Shown here piece by piece: positions 8,305-16,657 of a stretch of DNA of 32,743 nt. Origin of the DNA: Streptomyces silaceus (lineage in GTDB: Bacteria > Actinomycetota > Actinomycetes > Streptomycetales > Streptomycetaceae); contig NZ_LIRJ01000237.1 of NCBI RefSeq assembly GCF_001419745.1, forward strand, positions 1-32,743, written 5' to 3'. The notes beneath the pieces were generated by a model. The model had not been told where the DNA came from, ran no database searches, and was given only the letters and a program-made list of their open reading frames with translations. Made by a program: the position numbers and the translations under genes. Position 1 is the stretch's first letter, and each line of letters begins with the position of its first letter.

Positions 8305-9359
8305 GTAGCCAAGAGATTCCAGAAGAGAAGAACCTGCCCAGCGAGCAGGACGCCGAGCACGGCTCGGTGGCGGTCGCGGACGAGAACCCGTTCGCCGACC
8401 CGGGCCTTCCGCCCCACGAGCACCGCATCCAGGACATCGACGAGCGGGCGGCCAAGCGCTCCGAGCGCGCGATCGCCTTCCTGTTCACGCTCTCGATGCT
8501 GGCCACGGTCGGATTCATCGCCTCGTTCGTCGCCATCCCGGCGGACAAGAGCGTGTTCATCTGGCCCATCGGTCACATCAGCGGCCTGAACTTCGCCCTG
8601 GGTCTGACCCTCGGCCTGGCGCTCTTCTGCATCGGCGCGGGCGCGGTCCACTGGGCCCGCACCCTGATGTCCGACGTGGAGGTCGCCGACGAGCGTCACG
8701 CGATCGAGGCCGAGCCCGAGGTCAAGGCCAAGGTCATGGCCGACTTCAAGGCCGGTGCCGAGGAGTCGCAGTTCGGCCGGCGCAAGCTGATCCGCAACAC
8801 GATGTTCGGCGCGCTCGCCCTGGTCCCGCTCTCCGGCGTCGTCCTGCTGCGTGACCTCGGTCCGCTGCCCGAGGACAAGCTCCGGCACACCAAGTGGGCC
8901 AAGGGCAAGATGCTCGTGAACATGAACACCCACGAGCCGCTGCGTCCCTCGGACGTGCAGGTCGGTTCGCTGACGTTCGCGATGCCCGAGGGCATGTCGG
9001 AGCACGACCACGACTTCCAGACCCAGATCGCCAAGGCCGCCCTGATGATCGTCCGGATCCAGCCGGAGAACATCAAGGACAAGCGCGAGCTGGAGTGGTC
9101 GCACGAGGGCGTCGTGGCGTACTCCAAGATCTGCACCCACGTGGGCTGCCCGATCTCCCTGTACGAGCAGCAGACGCACCACGTCCTCTGCCCGTGCCAC
9201 CAGTCCACCTTCGACCTCTCCGACGGTGCCCGAGTGATCTTCGGCCCGGCCGGTCACGCCCTGCCGCAGCTGCGCATCGGTGTGAACGAGGAGGGCTACC
9301 TCGAGGCGCTCGGCGACTTCGAAGAGCCCGTCGGTCCTGCCTTCTGGGAGCGCGGATGA
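8301..9359 (+). CDS. qcrA: Rieske iron-sulfur subunit of the bc1 complex
   Basis: QcrA carries the 2Fe-2S cluster that takes the first electron from menaquinol. It has 352 aa, longer than mitochondrial-type Rieske proteins because of two extra N-terminal helices (about 57-79 and 95-117) after a 55-residue acidic head. The third helix (about 167-184) is preceded by Arg160-Arg161 (GRRKLIRN), the internal twin-arginine signal known to send the Rieske domain through Tat in Streptomyces. Cluster ligands: Cys278 and His280 (CTHVGC), Cys297 and His300 (CPCHQSTF), with the disulfide pair Cys283/Cys299. Coupled to qcrB by an ATGA overlap. Confidence 0.97.
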   Translation: MSSQEIPEEKNLPSEQDAEHGSVAVADENPFADPGLPPHEHRIQDIDERAAKRSERAIAFLFTLSMLATVGFIASFVAIPADKSVFIWPIGHISGLNFALGLTLGLALFCIGAGAVHWARTLMSDVEVADERHAIEAEPEVKAKVMADFKAGAEESQFGRRKLIRNTMFGALALVPLSGVVLLRDLGPLPEDKLRHTKWAKGKMLVNMNTHEPLRPSDVQVGSLTFAMPEGMSEHDHDFQTQIAKAALMIVRIQPENIKDKRELEWSHEGVVAYSKICTHVGCPISLYEQQTHHVLCPCHQSTFDLSDGARVIFGPAGHALPQLRIGVNEEGYLEALGDFEEPVGPAFWERG

Positions 9360-10981
9360 GCACCAACGACAACGCACGGAAGAAGGCACCCGCCGGCGAG
9401 CGGGTGGCCGACTGGGCGGACGGCCGGCTGGGGATCTACTCCCTCGCCAAGGCCAACATGCGCAAGATCTTTCCGGACCACTGGTCCTTCATGCTCGGCG
9501 AGATCTGCATGTACAGCTTCATCATCATCATCCTCACGGGTGTGTACCTGACGCTGTTCTTCCACCCGTCGATGAACGAGGTGGAGTACCACGGCAGCTA
9601 CGTCCCGCTGCAGGGACAGCTGATGTCCGAGGCGTTCAACTCGACCATGCACATCTCCTTCGATGTGCGCGGTGGTCTGCTGATCCGGCAGATCCACCAC
9701 TGGGCGGCGCTGATCTTCCTCGCCGGCATGTTCGTGCACATGATGCGCGTGTTCTTCACGGGCGCGTTCCGCAAGCCGCGTGAGATCAACTGGCTGTTCG
9801 GCTTCCTGCTGTTCGTCCTCGGCATGTTCACCGGCTTCACCGGTTACTCGCTCCCGGACGACCTGCTCTCCGGCACCGGTGTCCGCTTCATGCAGGGCGC
9901 GATCCTGTCCGTCCCGGTCGTCGGCACCTACCTGTCGATGTTCCTGTTCGGCGGGGAGTTCCCGGGCGGCGACTTCGTGGCGCGGTTCTACTCGGTGCAC
10001 ATCCTGCTGCTGCCGGGCATCATGCTCGGTCTGATGGTGGCGCACCTGATCCTGGTCTTCTACCACAAGCACACGCAGTTCGCGGGCCCCGGAAAGACCA
10101 ACAAGAACGTCGTCGGCATGCCGCTGCTCCCGGTCTACATGGCCAAGGCCGGAGGCTTCTTCTTCCTGGTCTTCGGTGTCATCGCGGCCATCGCGGCGAT
10201 CGCCTCGATCAACCCGATCTGGGCCATCGGCCCCTACCGTCCGGACCAGGTGTCCACCGGCGCCCAGCCCGACTGGTACATGGGCTTCGCCGAGGGTCTG
10301 ATCCGTGTCATGCCGGGCTGGGAGATCAACCTGTGGGGCCACACGCTCGTCCTGGGCGTGTTCATCCCGCTGGTCGTCTTCCCGCTGGTCCTGGCGGCTA
10401 TCGCGGTCTACCCGTTCATCGAGTCCTGGGTCACCGGCGACAAGCGCGAGCACCACATCCTGGACCGCCCGCGCAACGCCCCGACCCGTACGGCCTTCGG
10501 TGTCGCCTGGGTGACGGCGTACATGATCATGCTCGTCGGTGGTGGCAACGACCTCTGGGCCACGCACTTCCACCTGTCGATCAACTCGATCACCTGGTTC
10601 GTCCGGATCTTCTTCTTCGTCGGACCGGTCATCGCGTTCATCGTCACGAAGCGGATCTGCCTGGGCCTGCAGCGGCGCGACAAGGACAAGGTGCTGCACG
10701 GACGCGAGTCCGGCATCATCAAGCGCCTGCCGCACGGCGAGTTCATCGAGGTCCACGAGCCGCTCAGCCAGGAGCAGCTGCACACCCTCACCGCGCACGA
10801 GCAGTACAAGCCGCTCGAGATCGGCCCGACGGTCGACGAGAACGGCGTCGAGCGCAAGGTGTCCGGTTCGCAGAAGCTCCGGGCCAAGCTCTCCAAGGGC
10901 TACTACGGGGAGGACAACCAGATCCCCAAGCCCACCGTCGAGGAGTACAAGGAGATCACGAGCGGCCACGGTCACCACTGA
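9356..10981 (+). CDS. qcrB: Cytochrome b subunit of the bc1 complex
   Basis: QcrB holds the two b hemes and the quinol sites of the proton-motive Q cycle. The 541-aa protein has eight or nine hydrophobic helices. The b-heme histidines fit His114/His128 (QIHHWAALIFLAGMFVHM) and His215/His230 (SVHILLLPG, MVAHLILVF). The Qo motif is PDWY (305-308), the actinobacterial form of PEWY. After the last helix there is a hydrophilic C-terminal extension of about 105 residues ending in GHGHH, typical of actinobacterial QcrB. It starts inside the qcrA stop and ends the operon before a hairpin terminator. Confidence 0.98.
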   Translation: MSTNDNARKKAPAGERVADWADGRLGIYSLAKANMRKIFPDHWSFMLGEICMYSFIIIILTGVYLTLFFHPSMNEVEYHGSYVPLQGQLMSEAFNSTMHISFDVRGGLLIRQIHHWAALIFLAGMFVHMMRVFFTGAFRKPREINWLFGFLLFVLGMFTGFTGYSLPDDLLSGTGVRFMQGAILSVPVVGTYLSMFLFGGEFPGGDFVARFYSVHILLLPGIMLGLMVAHLILVFYHKHTQFAGPGKTNKNVVGMPLLPVYMAKAGGFFFLVFGVIAAIAAIASINPIWAIGPYRPDQVSTGAQPDWYMGFAEGLIRVMPGWEINLWGHTLVLGVFIPLVVFPLVLAAIAVYPFIESWVTGDKREHHILDRPRNAPTRTAFGVAWVTAYMIMLVGGGNDLWATHFHLSINSITWFVRIFFFVGPVIAFIVTKRICLGLQRRDKDKVLHGRESGIIKRLPHGEFIEVHEPLSQEQLHTLTAHEQYKPLEIGPTVDENGVERKVSGSQKLRAKLSKGYYGEDNQIPKPTVEEYKEITSGHGHH

Positions 10982-11029
10982 TCACCTGATGCTCCTCTGA
11001 GAGCAACGACCACAAGGTCGCCACGGCAG

Positions 11030-11058
11030 GAGCCCCGTCCATTGCATGGACGGGGCTC
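11030..11058 (+). terminator. Terminator of the ctaE-qcrCAB operon
   Basis: GAGCCCCGTCCAT (11030-11042) pairs perfectly with ATGGACGGGGCTC (11046-11058) around TGC. A short T-run (TTTG) follows. It lies 49 bp after the qcrB stop. Confidence 0.88.
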
Positions 11059-11079
11059 TTTGCCGTCCCCGGGGCTGGA

Positions 11080-11085
11080 TAGGGT
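11080..11085 (+). promoter_or_regulatory. Candidate -10 box of trpD
   Basis: TAGGGT lies about 60 bp before the trpD start and 20 bp after the qcrB terminator. The -35 is not convincing. I offer it only as the most likely -10. Confidence 0.35.
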
Positions 11086-11144
11086 GGTCCCATCCCACAT
11101 CGGTGGGTGTGTGCTTTCCACATCGACGAAAATCAGGAGCGGCC

Positions 11145-12209
11145 ATGAGCGCTGTGACCCCCGCAGGAGGCGACACCGCGGCGGGCCGTTCCTGGCCCGA
11201 CGTACTGAACGGCCTGCTCGACGGCCGCGACCAGAGCGCCGACGACACGGCATGGGCCATGGACCGCATCATGCGCGGCGAGGCCACCGACGCCCAGATC
11301 GCGGGCTTCGTGGTCGCGCTGCGGGCCAAGGGCGAGACCGTCGAGGAGATCTCCGGTCTGGTGCGCGCGATGTACGAGCACGCCAATGTGATCGACGTGC
11401 CGGGCCGGACGGTCGACATCGTCGGCACCGGCGGCGACGGCGCCAAGACCGTCAACATCTCCACGATGTCCGCGATCGTCGTCGCCGGCGCGGGCGCGAA
11501 GGTCGTCAAGCACGGCAACCGCGCCGCCTCGTCGGCCAGCGGCGCCTCCGACGTCCTGGAGAAGCTCGGCGTCAACCTCCAGCTCACCCCGGCGCGGGTC
11601 GTCGAGGTGGCCGAGGAGGCGGGCATCACCTTCTGCTTCGCCGTGAAGTTCCACCCGGCGCTGCGGCACGCGGGCGCCGCGCGCGGCCAGCTTGGCATCC
11701 GGACGGTCTTCAACCTCCTGGGCCCGCTGACCAACCCGGCGCGCGTGCGCTCGCAGGCGGTCGGTGTCGCCGACCCGCGCATGGCGCCCGTCGTCGCCGG
11801 GGTGTTCGCCGAGCGCGGGCACTCCTCGCTCGTCTTCCGCGGTGACGACGGGCTCGACGAGCTGACGACGACGGCGACCTCCCGGGTCTGGGTGGTGCGC
11901 GACGGCGCCGTGCACGAGGAGGCCTTCGACCCGCGGGACGTGGGCATCGACCTGGTGCCCGTCGAGGCGCTGCGGGGCGCCGACGCCTCGTACAACGCCG
12001 AGGTGGCCCTGCGGCTGCTCGACGGCGAGACCGGTCCCGTGCGGGACGCGGTGCTGCTCAACTCGGCGGCGGCGCTGGCGGCCCTCGCGCAGGAGAAGGG
12101 GAGCCTCGTGGAGCAGATCCGGGCCGGCATGGCGCGGGCCGCGGAGTCCATCGACTCGGGGGCCGCGAAGAAGGCCCTGGAGCGGTGGGTGGCGGCCAGC
12201 AACCGCTGA
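11145..12209 (+). CDS. trpD: Anthranilate phosphoribosyltransferase
   Basis: TrpD joins anthranilate and PRPP, the second step of tryptophan synthesis. It has 354 aa from ATG 11145, preceded by AGGAG at 5-nt spacing. The N-terminal helical domain contains [21 protein letters not shown] (residues 39-59). PRPP-binding motifs are GTGGDG (94-99), NIST (104-107) and KHGNRAASS (122-130). The Mg-binding Asp-Glu pair lies in DDGLDEL, and LLGPLTNPA is conserved. It stands alone, away from other trp genes, next to the respiratory genes as in other actinobacteria. A hairpin terminator follows. Confidence 0.97.
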   Translation: MSAVTPAGGDTAAGRSWPDVLNGLLDGRDQSADDTAWAMDRIMRGEATDAQIAGFVVALRAKGETVEEISGLVRAMYEHANVIDVPGRTVDIVGTGGDGAKTVNISTMSAIVVAGAGAKVVKHGNRAASSASGASDVLEKLGVNLQLTPARVVEVAEEAGITFCFAVKFHPALRHAGAARGQLGIRTVFNLLGPLTNPARVRSQAVGVADPRMAPVVAGVFAERGHSSLVFRGDDGLDELTTTATSRVWVVRDGAVHEEAFDPRDVGIDLVPVEALRGADASYNAEVALRLLDGETGPVRDAVLLNSAAALAALAQEKGSLVEQIRAGMARAAESIDSGAAKKALERWVAASNR

Positions 12210-12225
12210 AACCCCCGACAGGTGT

Positions 12226-12268
12226 GACGCAGGGCGCAGTCCGGATCCTGGACTGCGCCTTGCGCGTC
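12226..12268 (+). terminator. Hairpin terminator after trpD
   Basis: GGCGCAGTCC (12233-12242) pairs with GGACTGCGCC (12250-12259) around GGATCCT. The stem extends outward with one wobble pair and a small bulge to about 12226 and 12268. It lies just after the trpD stop and before the riboswitch. Confidence 0.75.
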
Positions 12269-12295
12269 GAAGATCGTGTGGCAGGATGCTGCACA

Positions 12296-12415
12296 GGTCA
12301 TGAGTGACAGCGACTACGGCCCCGGCCCGCTGTCCGGCAACCCTCCGTCCGTGGCGGGGTGCCCCGGGTGAAGACCAGGCCGTACGCAGCAAGGCGTATG
12401 GCAAGCGCGGACCCC
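12296..12415 (+). promoter_or_regulatory. SAM-IV riboswitch aptamer
   Basis: The SAM-binding core reads GGTCATGAGTG, then CCGGCAACCCTCC, then GGGGTGCCCCGGGTGA, matching the SAM-I/SAM-IV core as I remember it; the peripheral layout fits SAM-IV. Visible helices: P1 GGTC (12296-12299) with GACC (12373-12376); P2 GACAGCG (12306-12312) with CGCTGTC (12328-12334); and a 3' hairpin GCCGTACGC (12379-12387) with GCGTATGGC (12394-12402), one wobble. The P3 loop GTCCG (12347-12351) can pair with CGGAC (12408-12412), the extra pseudoknot of SAM-IV. It lies in the leader of a cysteine-desulfurase-like gene, consistent with sulfur regulation. Confidence 0.88.
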
Positions 12416-12439
12416 TCGCGATCACCAGGGGTCCTGGTC
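12409..12439 (+). promoter_or_regulatory. Expression platform of the SAM-IV riboswitch
   Basis: GGACCCCT (12409-12416) pairs with AGGGGTCC (12427-12434); its 5' arm shares bases with the aptamer pseudoknot. CCTGGTC (12433-12439) is the exact complement of GACCAGG (12373-12379), which contains the P1 3' strand. These pairings exclude each other, so this segment can report whether SAM has closed P1. Whether the output is termination or translation control is not clear. Confidence 0.6.
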
Positions 12440-12591
12440 ATCGAGGGAGCAGTCTCGTGAGCAAGCGAATGTGACAGGGCTTTCACGCCCCGCCTCCGCA
12501 CACCCTTCTTCACCTTTCTCCCGCGCCGTCGACGCAGCTCTCCACGCAGCTCCGGCGCGGTGAATTCACCTGCCTCTCACGGGAGTTCGCC
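12440..12591 (+). promoter_or_regulatory. Leader between riboswitch and aminotransferase start
   Basis: This is the remainder of the 382-bp gap and holds no gene. It contains a 12-bp palindrome GGTGAATTCACC (12559-12570), a repeated ACGCAGCTC, and the SD GGGAG (12581-12585) six nt before the ATG. CTCC (12550-12553) could pair with GGAG across the palindrome hairpin, a possible way to hide the SD. Confidence 0.45.
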
Positions 12592-14001
12592 ATGTCTGTC
12601 TCCGCCGTTGCCGTCGACGCCTCCGTCTGTGCCCCGCTGCCGGTCCTCGGCCGGGACGTCACCGTTCCGCTGGTCACCGGCGGCGAGGTCACCTACGCCG
12701 CGCTCGACTACGCGGCGAGCGCGCCGGCGCTGCAGCGGGTCTGGGACGACGTCGCCGCCTACGCGCCGTACTACGGCAGCGTGCACCGCGGCGCCGGCTA
12801 CCTCTCGCAGCTCTCCACCGACCTCTTCGAGAACTCCCGCACGGCCGTCGCCGAGTTCCTCGGCTGCCGCGAGGGCGACCAGGTCGTCTTCACCCGGTCG
12901 ACCACCGACTCGCTGAACCTGCTGGCCGCCGCCCTGCCCGCCGACTGCCAGGTCTTCGTCTTCGAGACCGAGCACCACGCCTCGCTCCTGCCGTGGCGGG
13001 ACGCCCGCGTCACCTACCTCAACGCGCCGCGCACCCCCGACGAGGCCGTGCAGACCCTGGAGCGGGCCCTCGCCGACCGCGCCCCTTCCCCAAGCTCTCG
13101 ACTTCGTTCGAGCAGGGGAGGCCCCACTGGCCCGGCCCTCGTCTGCGTCACCGGTGCCTCCAACGTCACCGGTGAGCTCTGGCCGGTGCGCGAGCTCGCG
13201 GCGGCCGCTCACGCGCACGGTGCCCGCATCGTGCTCGACGCCGCGCAGCTCGCGCCCCACCACCCGGTCTCCATCGACGAGTTGGACGTCGACTGGGTCG
13301 CCTTCTCCGGCCACAAGCTGTACGCGCCCTTCGGCTCGGGCGTCCTCGCCGGCCGCTCCGACTGGCTGCGCGCGGCCGAGCCGTACCTCGCGGGCGGCGG
13401 CGCCTCGCGGAAGGTGGCGCGGCGCACCGACGGCGGCGTGGACGTGGAGTGGCACGACAGCGCGGCCCGGCACGAGGCCGGCTCCCCGAACGTCATCGGC
13501 GTCTACTCCATCGCCGCCGCCTGCAAGGCGCTCACCGAGGCGGGCTTCGACGAGCTGGTGGCCCGCGAGCAGTACCTGATCCGCAAGGTCCGCGAGGGCC
13601 TCGCCGAGGTGCCGCAGGTGCGGATCCTGTCGCTCTTCGGGGACGACGCGCCGCGCGTGGGCGTCATCTCCTTCGTGGTGGACGGCTGGAACAGCTCGCA
13701 CTTCGCCGCCGCGCTCTCCGCCGAGTACGGCATCGGCGTGCGCGACGGCCTGTTCTGCGCCCACCCGCTGGTGCGCACCCTGCTCGGCAGCGAACCCGAC
13801 GAGCCCGGCGAGTGCGGCGCCCCCGAGGCCGCGCCCGGCGAGAAGTCGCTGAACGCGATCCGGGTGAGCTTCGGCGCGGGCACCCCCGACGAGCACGTCG
13901 AGCGCTTCGTGCGCGCCGTCAAGGAGCTGGTGTCCGACGGCGCGCGGTGGAGCTACCGCACCGAGGACGGGCGCTGCGTGCCCGACACCGCCGCCGCCTG
14001 A
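12592..14001 (+). CDS. SAM-IV-controlled aminotransferase class V / cysteine desulfurase-like protein
   Basis: This is a PLP enzyme of the class-V aminotransferase (NifS/CsdA-like) family, 469 aa, with SD GGGAG before ATG 12592. Features: LDYAASAPA (38-46), the PLP-stacking histidine in TEHHAS (126-131), GASNVTGE (188-195), LDAAQLAPH (215-223), PLP lysine Lys242 in SGHKLYAPFGSG, and Cys389 in GLFCAHPLV where the persulfide cysteine of desulfurases lies. Substrate unknown: cysteine or a related sulfur amino acid is likely because a SAM-IV riboswitch precedes it. It is a different subfamily from the desulfurase at the left edge. Residues about 163-179 (APSPSSRLRSSRGGPTG) are encoded by an in-frame palindromic repeat. 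Its last 49 bp overlap the convergent glycerate kinase gene. Confidence 0.88.
   Translation: MSVSAVAVDASVCAPLPVLGRDVTVPLVTGGEVTYAALDYAASAPALQRVWDDVAAYAPYYGSVHRGAGYLSQLSTDLFENSRTAVAEFLGCREGDQVVFTRSTTDSLNLLAAALPADCQVFVFETEHHASLLPWRDARVTYLNAPRTPDEAVQTLERALADRAPSPSSRLRSSRGGPTGPALVCVTGASNVTGELWPVRELAAAAHAHGARIVLDAAQLAPHHPVSIDELDVDWVAFSGHKLYAPFGSGVLAGRSDWLRAAEPYLAGGGASRKVARRTDGGVDVEWHDSAARHEAGSPNVIGVYSIAAACKALTEAGFDELVAREQYLIRKVREGLAEVPQVRILSLFGDDAPRVGVISFVVDGWNSSHFAAALSAEYGIGVRDGLFCAHPLVRTLLGSEPDEPGECGAPEAAPGEKSLNAIRVSFGAGTPDEHVERFVRAVKELVSDGARWSYRTEDGRCVPDTAAA
13082..13130. repeat. Palindromic Streptomyces-type repeat inserted in frame in a coding sequence
   Basis: The segment includes CCCCAAGCTCTCGACTTCG and its right half TTCGAGCAGGGGAGGCCCC. 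CTCGA (13097-13101) pairs with TCGAG (13108-13112), and outer CCCC pairs with GGGG, giving an imperfect hairpin. From memory very similar elements occur many times between genes in Streptomyces chromosomes. Here it keeps the reading frame and adds about 17 Ser/Arg/Pro/Gly-rich residues. Exact ends are uncertain. Confidence 0.7.
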
Positions 14002-15158
14002 GCGTACGGCGACGGCAGCCGTGCGCCGAGCCGGATCATCCGCAGGGCCCGTTCGGTCGCGTCGGTGAGGAACTCGCCGCCCCGGCCGAGCGCCTCCGTC
14101 AGCGAGACGGGGGCGGGCAGGATCGCGCTGTAGGCGTCGACGCCGGCCGCCCGCACCTGATGGGCGCCGTGCCCGATCGTGCCGGCGAGCACCAGGACCG
14201 GGCGGTCGAACCGCTTGGCGCGGCGGGCCACTTCGGCGGGGATCTTCCCGCGCGGCGTCTGGTGGTCCAGGGCGCCCTCCGCGGTGATGACCAGATCGGC
14301 GCGGGCGAGGCGGGCGTCCAGGTCGATGTGGTCGAGCAGCACGTCGAAGCGGGGCAGCAGCGCGGCGCCGAGGGCGGCGAGCCCGGCGCCGAGCCCGCCG
14401 GACGCGCCGGTGCCGGGGCCGCGCGCCAGGTCGCCCGGCACGCGCAGATCGCGGGTGAGGACGGCCGCCCAGTGCTCCAGGGCGGCGGCCAGCTCCTCGA
14501 CCTGCGTGGGGGTGGCGCCCTTCTGGGGGCCGAAGACGCGGGCGACACCGCGCTCGCCGCACAGGACGTTGAAGGGGTTGCAGGCCACCCGGATCCCGGT
14601 GTCCGCGAGGCGCGGGTCGAGGCCGCTCGCGTCGATGCGGCTCAGCCGCCTCAGCTCCCGTCCGCCGCGCGGCAGTTCCCAGCCGTCCGCGTCCAGGAGC
14701 CGGGCGCCGAGGGCCTGGAGGGCGCCCGCGCCGCCGTCCGAGGTGCCCGAGTCGCCGCAGCCGACCAGGATGCGCCGGGCGCCCGTGTCGAGGGCGGCGC
14801 GGATCAGCTCGCCGACGCCGTACGTGGTGGTGGCCCCCGGATCGCGCAGGTCGCGGGGGACCAGGGAGAGCCCGGCCACGGCGGCCATCTCGACGACGGC
14901 CGTGCCGTCGCGCAGCAGCGCGAAGTGCGTGCCGATGGACTGGCCGACGGGCCCGGTCGCGGGCAGGGCGACCAGGCGGCCGCCGTCCGCGGCGGCCAGC
15001 GCGCGTGCCGTGCCCTCGCCGCCGTCCACCAGCGGGATCAGATCGGTCTCGGCGTCCGGGACGACACGGCGTACGCCCGCGGCGATGGCCTCGGCCACGG
15101 AGCCCGCGGACAGGGACTCCTTGAAGCCGCTGGGGGCGATGGCGAAACGGGTGAGCAT
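13953..15158 (-). CDS. Glycerate kinase (GlxK/GarK family)
   Basis: This enzyme phosphorylates glycerate, feeding it to glycolysis from glyoxylate or sugar-acid breakdown. It has 401 aa from ATG 15158, with SD GAGGAG six nt upstream. Family signatures: APSGFKESLSA (8-18), VDGGEGTARAL (44-54), GCGDSGTSDGGAGAL (133-147), FGPQKGA and the glycine-rich GPGTGASGGLGAGL. The C-terminus is slightly long for the family (usually about 380) and ends with a tail encoded where it overlaps the convergent gene (13953-14001). It is 54 bp downstream of a membrane transporter gene on the same strand, so the pair is probably one operon for uptake and use of an organic acid. Confidence 0.92.
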   Translation of the reverse strand: MLTRFAIAPSGFKESLSAGSVAEAIAAGVRRVVPDAETDLIPLVDGGEGTARALAAADGGRLVALPATGPVGQSIGTHFALLRDGTAVVEMAAVAGLSLVPRDLRDPGATTTYGVGELIRAALDTGARRILVGCGDSGTSDGGAGALQALGARLLDADGWELPRGGRELRRLSRIDASGLDPRLADTGIRVACNPFNVLCGERGVARVFGPQKGATPTQVEELAAALEHWAAVLTRDLRVPGDLARGPGTGASGGLGAGLAALGAALLPRFDVLLDHIDLDARLARADLVITAEGALDHQTPRGKIPAEVARRAKRFDRPVLVLAGTIGHGAHQVRAAGVDAYSAILPAPVSLTEALGRGGEFLTDATERALRMIRLGARLPSPYAQAAAVSGTQRPSSVR

Positions 15159-15212
15159 GAGGATCTCCTCGGTGGTGCGGCGTACTCCGGTGGTACGGCG
15201 GACGGCGGGGGT

Positions 15213-16625
15213 TCAGCGGACGGGTACGCCGAGCAGCGGCCACAGCGTCACGGCGAAGAGCAGGACCAGCGCGGCCGTCAGCGGCGCCAGGACCGCGGAC
15301 AGGCGCAGCAGGTCGCGCGGGGTGTAGGTGGGGGTGCCGGGGATCTCCGCGAAGAGGGTGACCGGCTTCGCGGAGGCGGGCAGCGTGTGGCAGAAGCCGG
15401 CGGCGGCCGTGGAGGCGAGGGCGGCGGCGACCGGGTTGACGCCCGCGCCGACGGCCGCCGCGACGACCAGCGGGACGAGCACCGAGGAGCGTGCCGAGCG
15501 CGACTGCAGGACGAGGTGCGCGGCCGTGCTGACCACCACGACGACGGTGAGGAACACCCAGGGCGACAGGTCCAGGGGCAGCCCGGACACCAGCCATTTC
15601 GCCGCCCCCGAGTCGGCGAGCGCGACGCCCATCGCCATCGTCGCCGCCATGAACAGGAGCAGCGCCCAGGGGACCGTCCTCAGGGCGTCCTTGAGGCGTA
15701 CGGTGCCGAGCGCGGGGGAGGCGGCGACGACCGCGCCGATCAGCGCGACGACGGCGGGCGGCACCTGGTGCAGCGGCTCGCTGCACCACAGCGCGACGAC
15801 CGTGGCGAGCAGCAGGGCGCAGCGCGTCTCGGCCGGCTCCCAGGGGCCGGTGACCGGCTGCTGGCTGTGCTCCTGGAGCTGGTCGAGGGTGATGTGGACC
15901 GGGCCCTCGCGGTCGGCGCGCCGCGTCGTCGTGAGCAGGACGGCCTCGGCCGCCAGGTGCGAGGAGGCGACGGCGAGCGGCAGGCCGAGCAGCAGCCACT
16001 GCGTGAACCCGATCCGCTCGCCCGTCGCCTCCCACAGGACCGACACCGTGATCAGATGCGCGCCCGCGCCGATCAGGGTCGCGACCGCGGACAGGAGGAT
16101 CACGGTCGGGAAGAGCAGCGCGAGCATCACGACCAGCCGCCGCCGGTCGGCGAGGACCTTGGCGAGGGCGAGGAACACGGGCAGCGCGAGCGCGGCGCGC
16201 CCCGAGGTGGCGGGTACCGCGAAGGCGGTGACGACCAGCGCGGCGGTCGTCAGGTGCGTCAGCTGCCGCACGGTGCGCGCGCCGCTGACGAGGAAGGCCG
16301 CGGCCCGCCCCGAGAGCCCGCTGCGCGCCACGGCGGCCGCGAGCACGAAGGCGCAGATCAGCAGCCACACCGTCTCGTCGCCGAGGGTGCCGAAGAGGGT
16401 GTCGCTGCTGATCACGCCGGTCGCGGTGAGGGCGAGGCCGGCGCCGAGCGCGATGTACGTGTCGTCGATCGGCGTGCCGATCCAGGCGCAGGTCGCCAGC
16501 GCGAAGACGGCGAGGGTCACACGGGCGTCGCCGCTCAGGCCGGGGAAGTTCCCGGGCACCACCAGCAGGGCGCAGATGCTGAGCGCGACGCAGAGGGTCA
16601 CGGCTTGCCGCGGGTTCAAGGTCAC
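15213..16625 (-). CDS. SLC13/DASS-like anion transporter
   Basis: A 470-aa integral-membrane protein with about 11-12 hydrophobic helices, resembling the divalent anion:Na+ symporter/ArsB superfamily. Its two halves carry related motifs: VPATSGRAALALPVF (about 137-151) and a second hairpin with LQSRSARSSVLVPLV (about 369-383). The classic SNT substrate motifs are not intact, so the substrate cannot be read from sequence; glycerate or another carboxylate is my inference from the downstream glycerate kinase. GTG 16625 is the best start although no SD is visible. The promoter region carries a direct-repeat site (16658-16675) also found before the neighbouring two-component operon. Confidence 0.82.
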   Translation of the reverse strand: MTLNPRQAVTLCVALSICALLVVPGNFPGLSGDARVTLAVFALATCAWIGTPIDDTYIALGAGLALTATGVISSDTLFGTLGDETVWLLICAFVLAAAVARSGLSGRAAAFLVSGARTVRQLTHLTTAALVVTAFAVPATSGRAALALPVFLALAKVLADRRRLVVMLALLFPTVILLSAVATLIGAGAHLITVSVLWEATGERIGFTQWLLLGLPLAVASSHLAAEAVLLTTTRRADREGPVHITLDQLQEHSQQPVTGPWEPAETRCALLLATVVALWCSEPLHQVPPAVVALIGAVVAASPALGTVRLKDALRTVPWALLLFMAATMAMGVALADSGAAKWLVSGLPLDLSPWVFLTVVVVVSTAAHLVLQSRSARSSVLVPLVVAAAVGAGVNPVAAALASTAAAGFCHTLPASAKPVTLFAEIPGTPTYTPRDLLRLSAVLAPLTAALVLLFAVTLWPLLGVPVR

Positions 16626-16657
16626 GCCGTTCAGCGTGGTGCGGCGCCGTGAGCCCT

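Noticed and set aside
12577..16368. A 1263-codon open frame on the minus strand across several genes
   Set aside because: It crosses genes with clear motifs on both strands, has Arg/Gly/Ala-rich shadow composition and no domain. Long antisense frames are expected at this GC content.
13449..16652. A 1067-codon open frame on the plus strand
   Set aside because: It is antisense to glycerate kinase and the transporter and shows only low-complexity shadow sequence.
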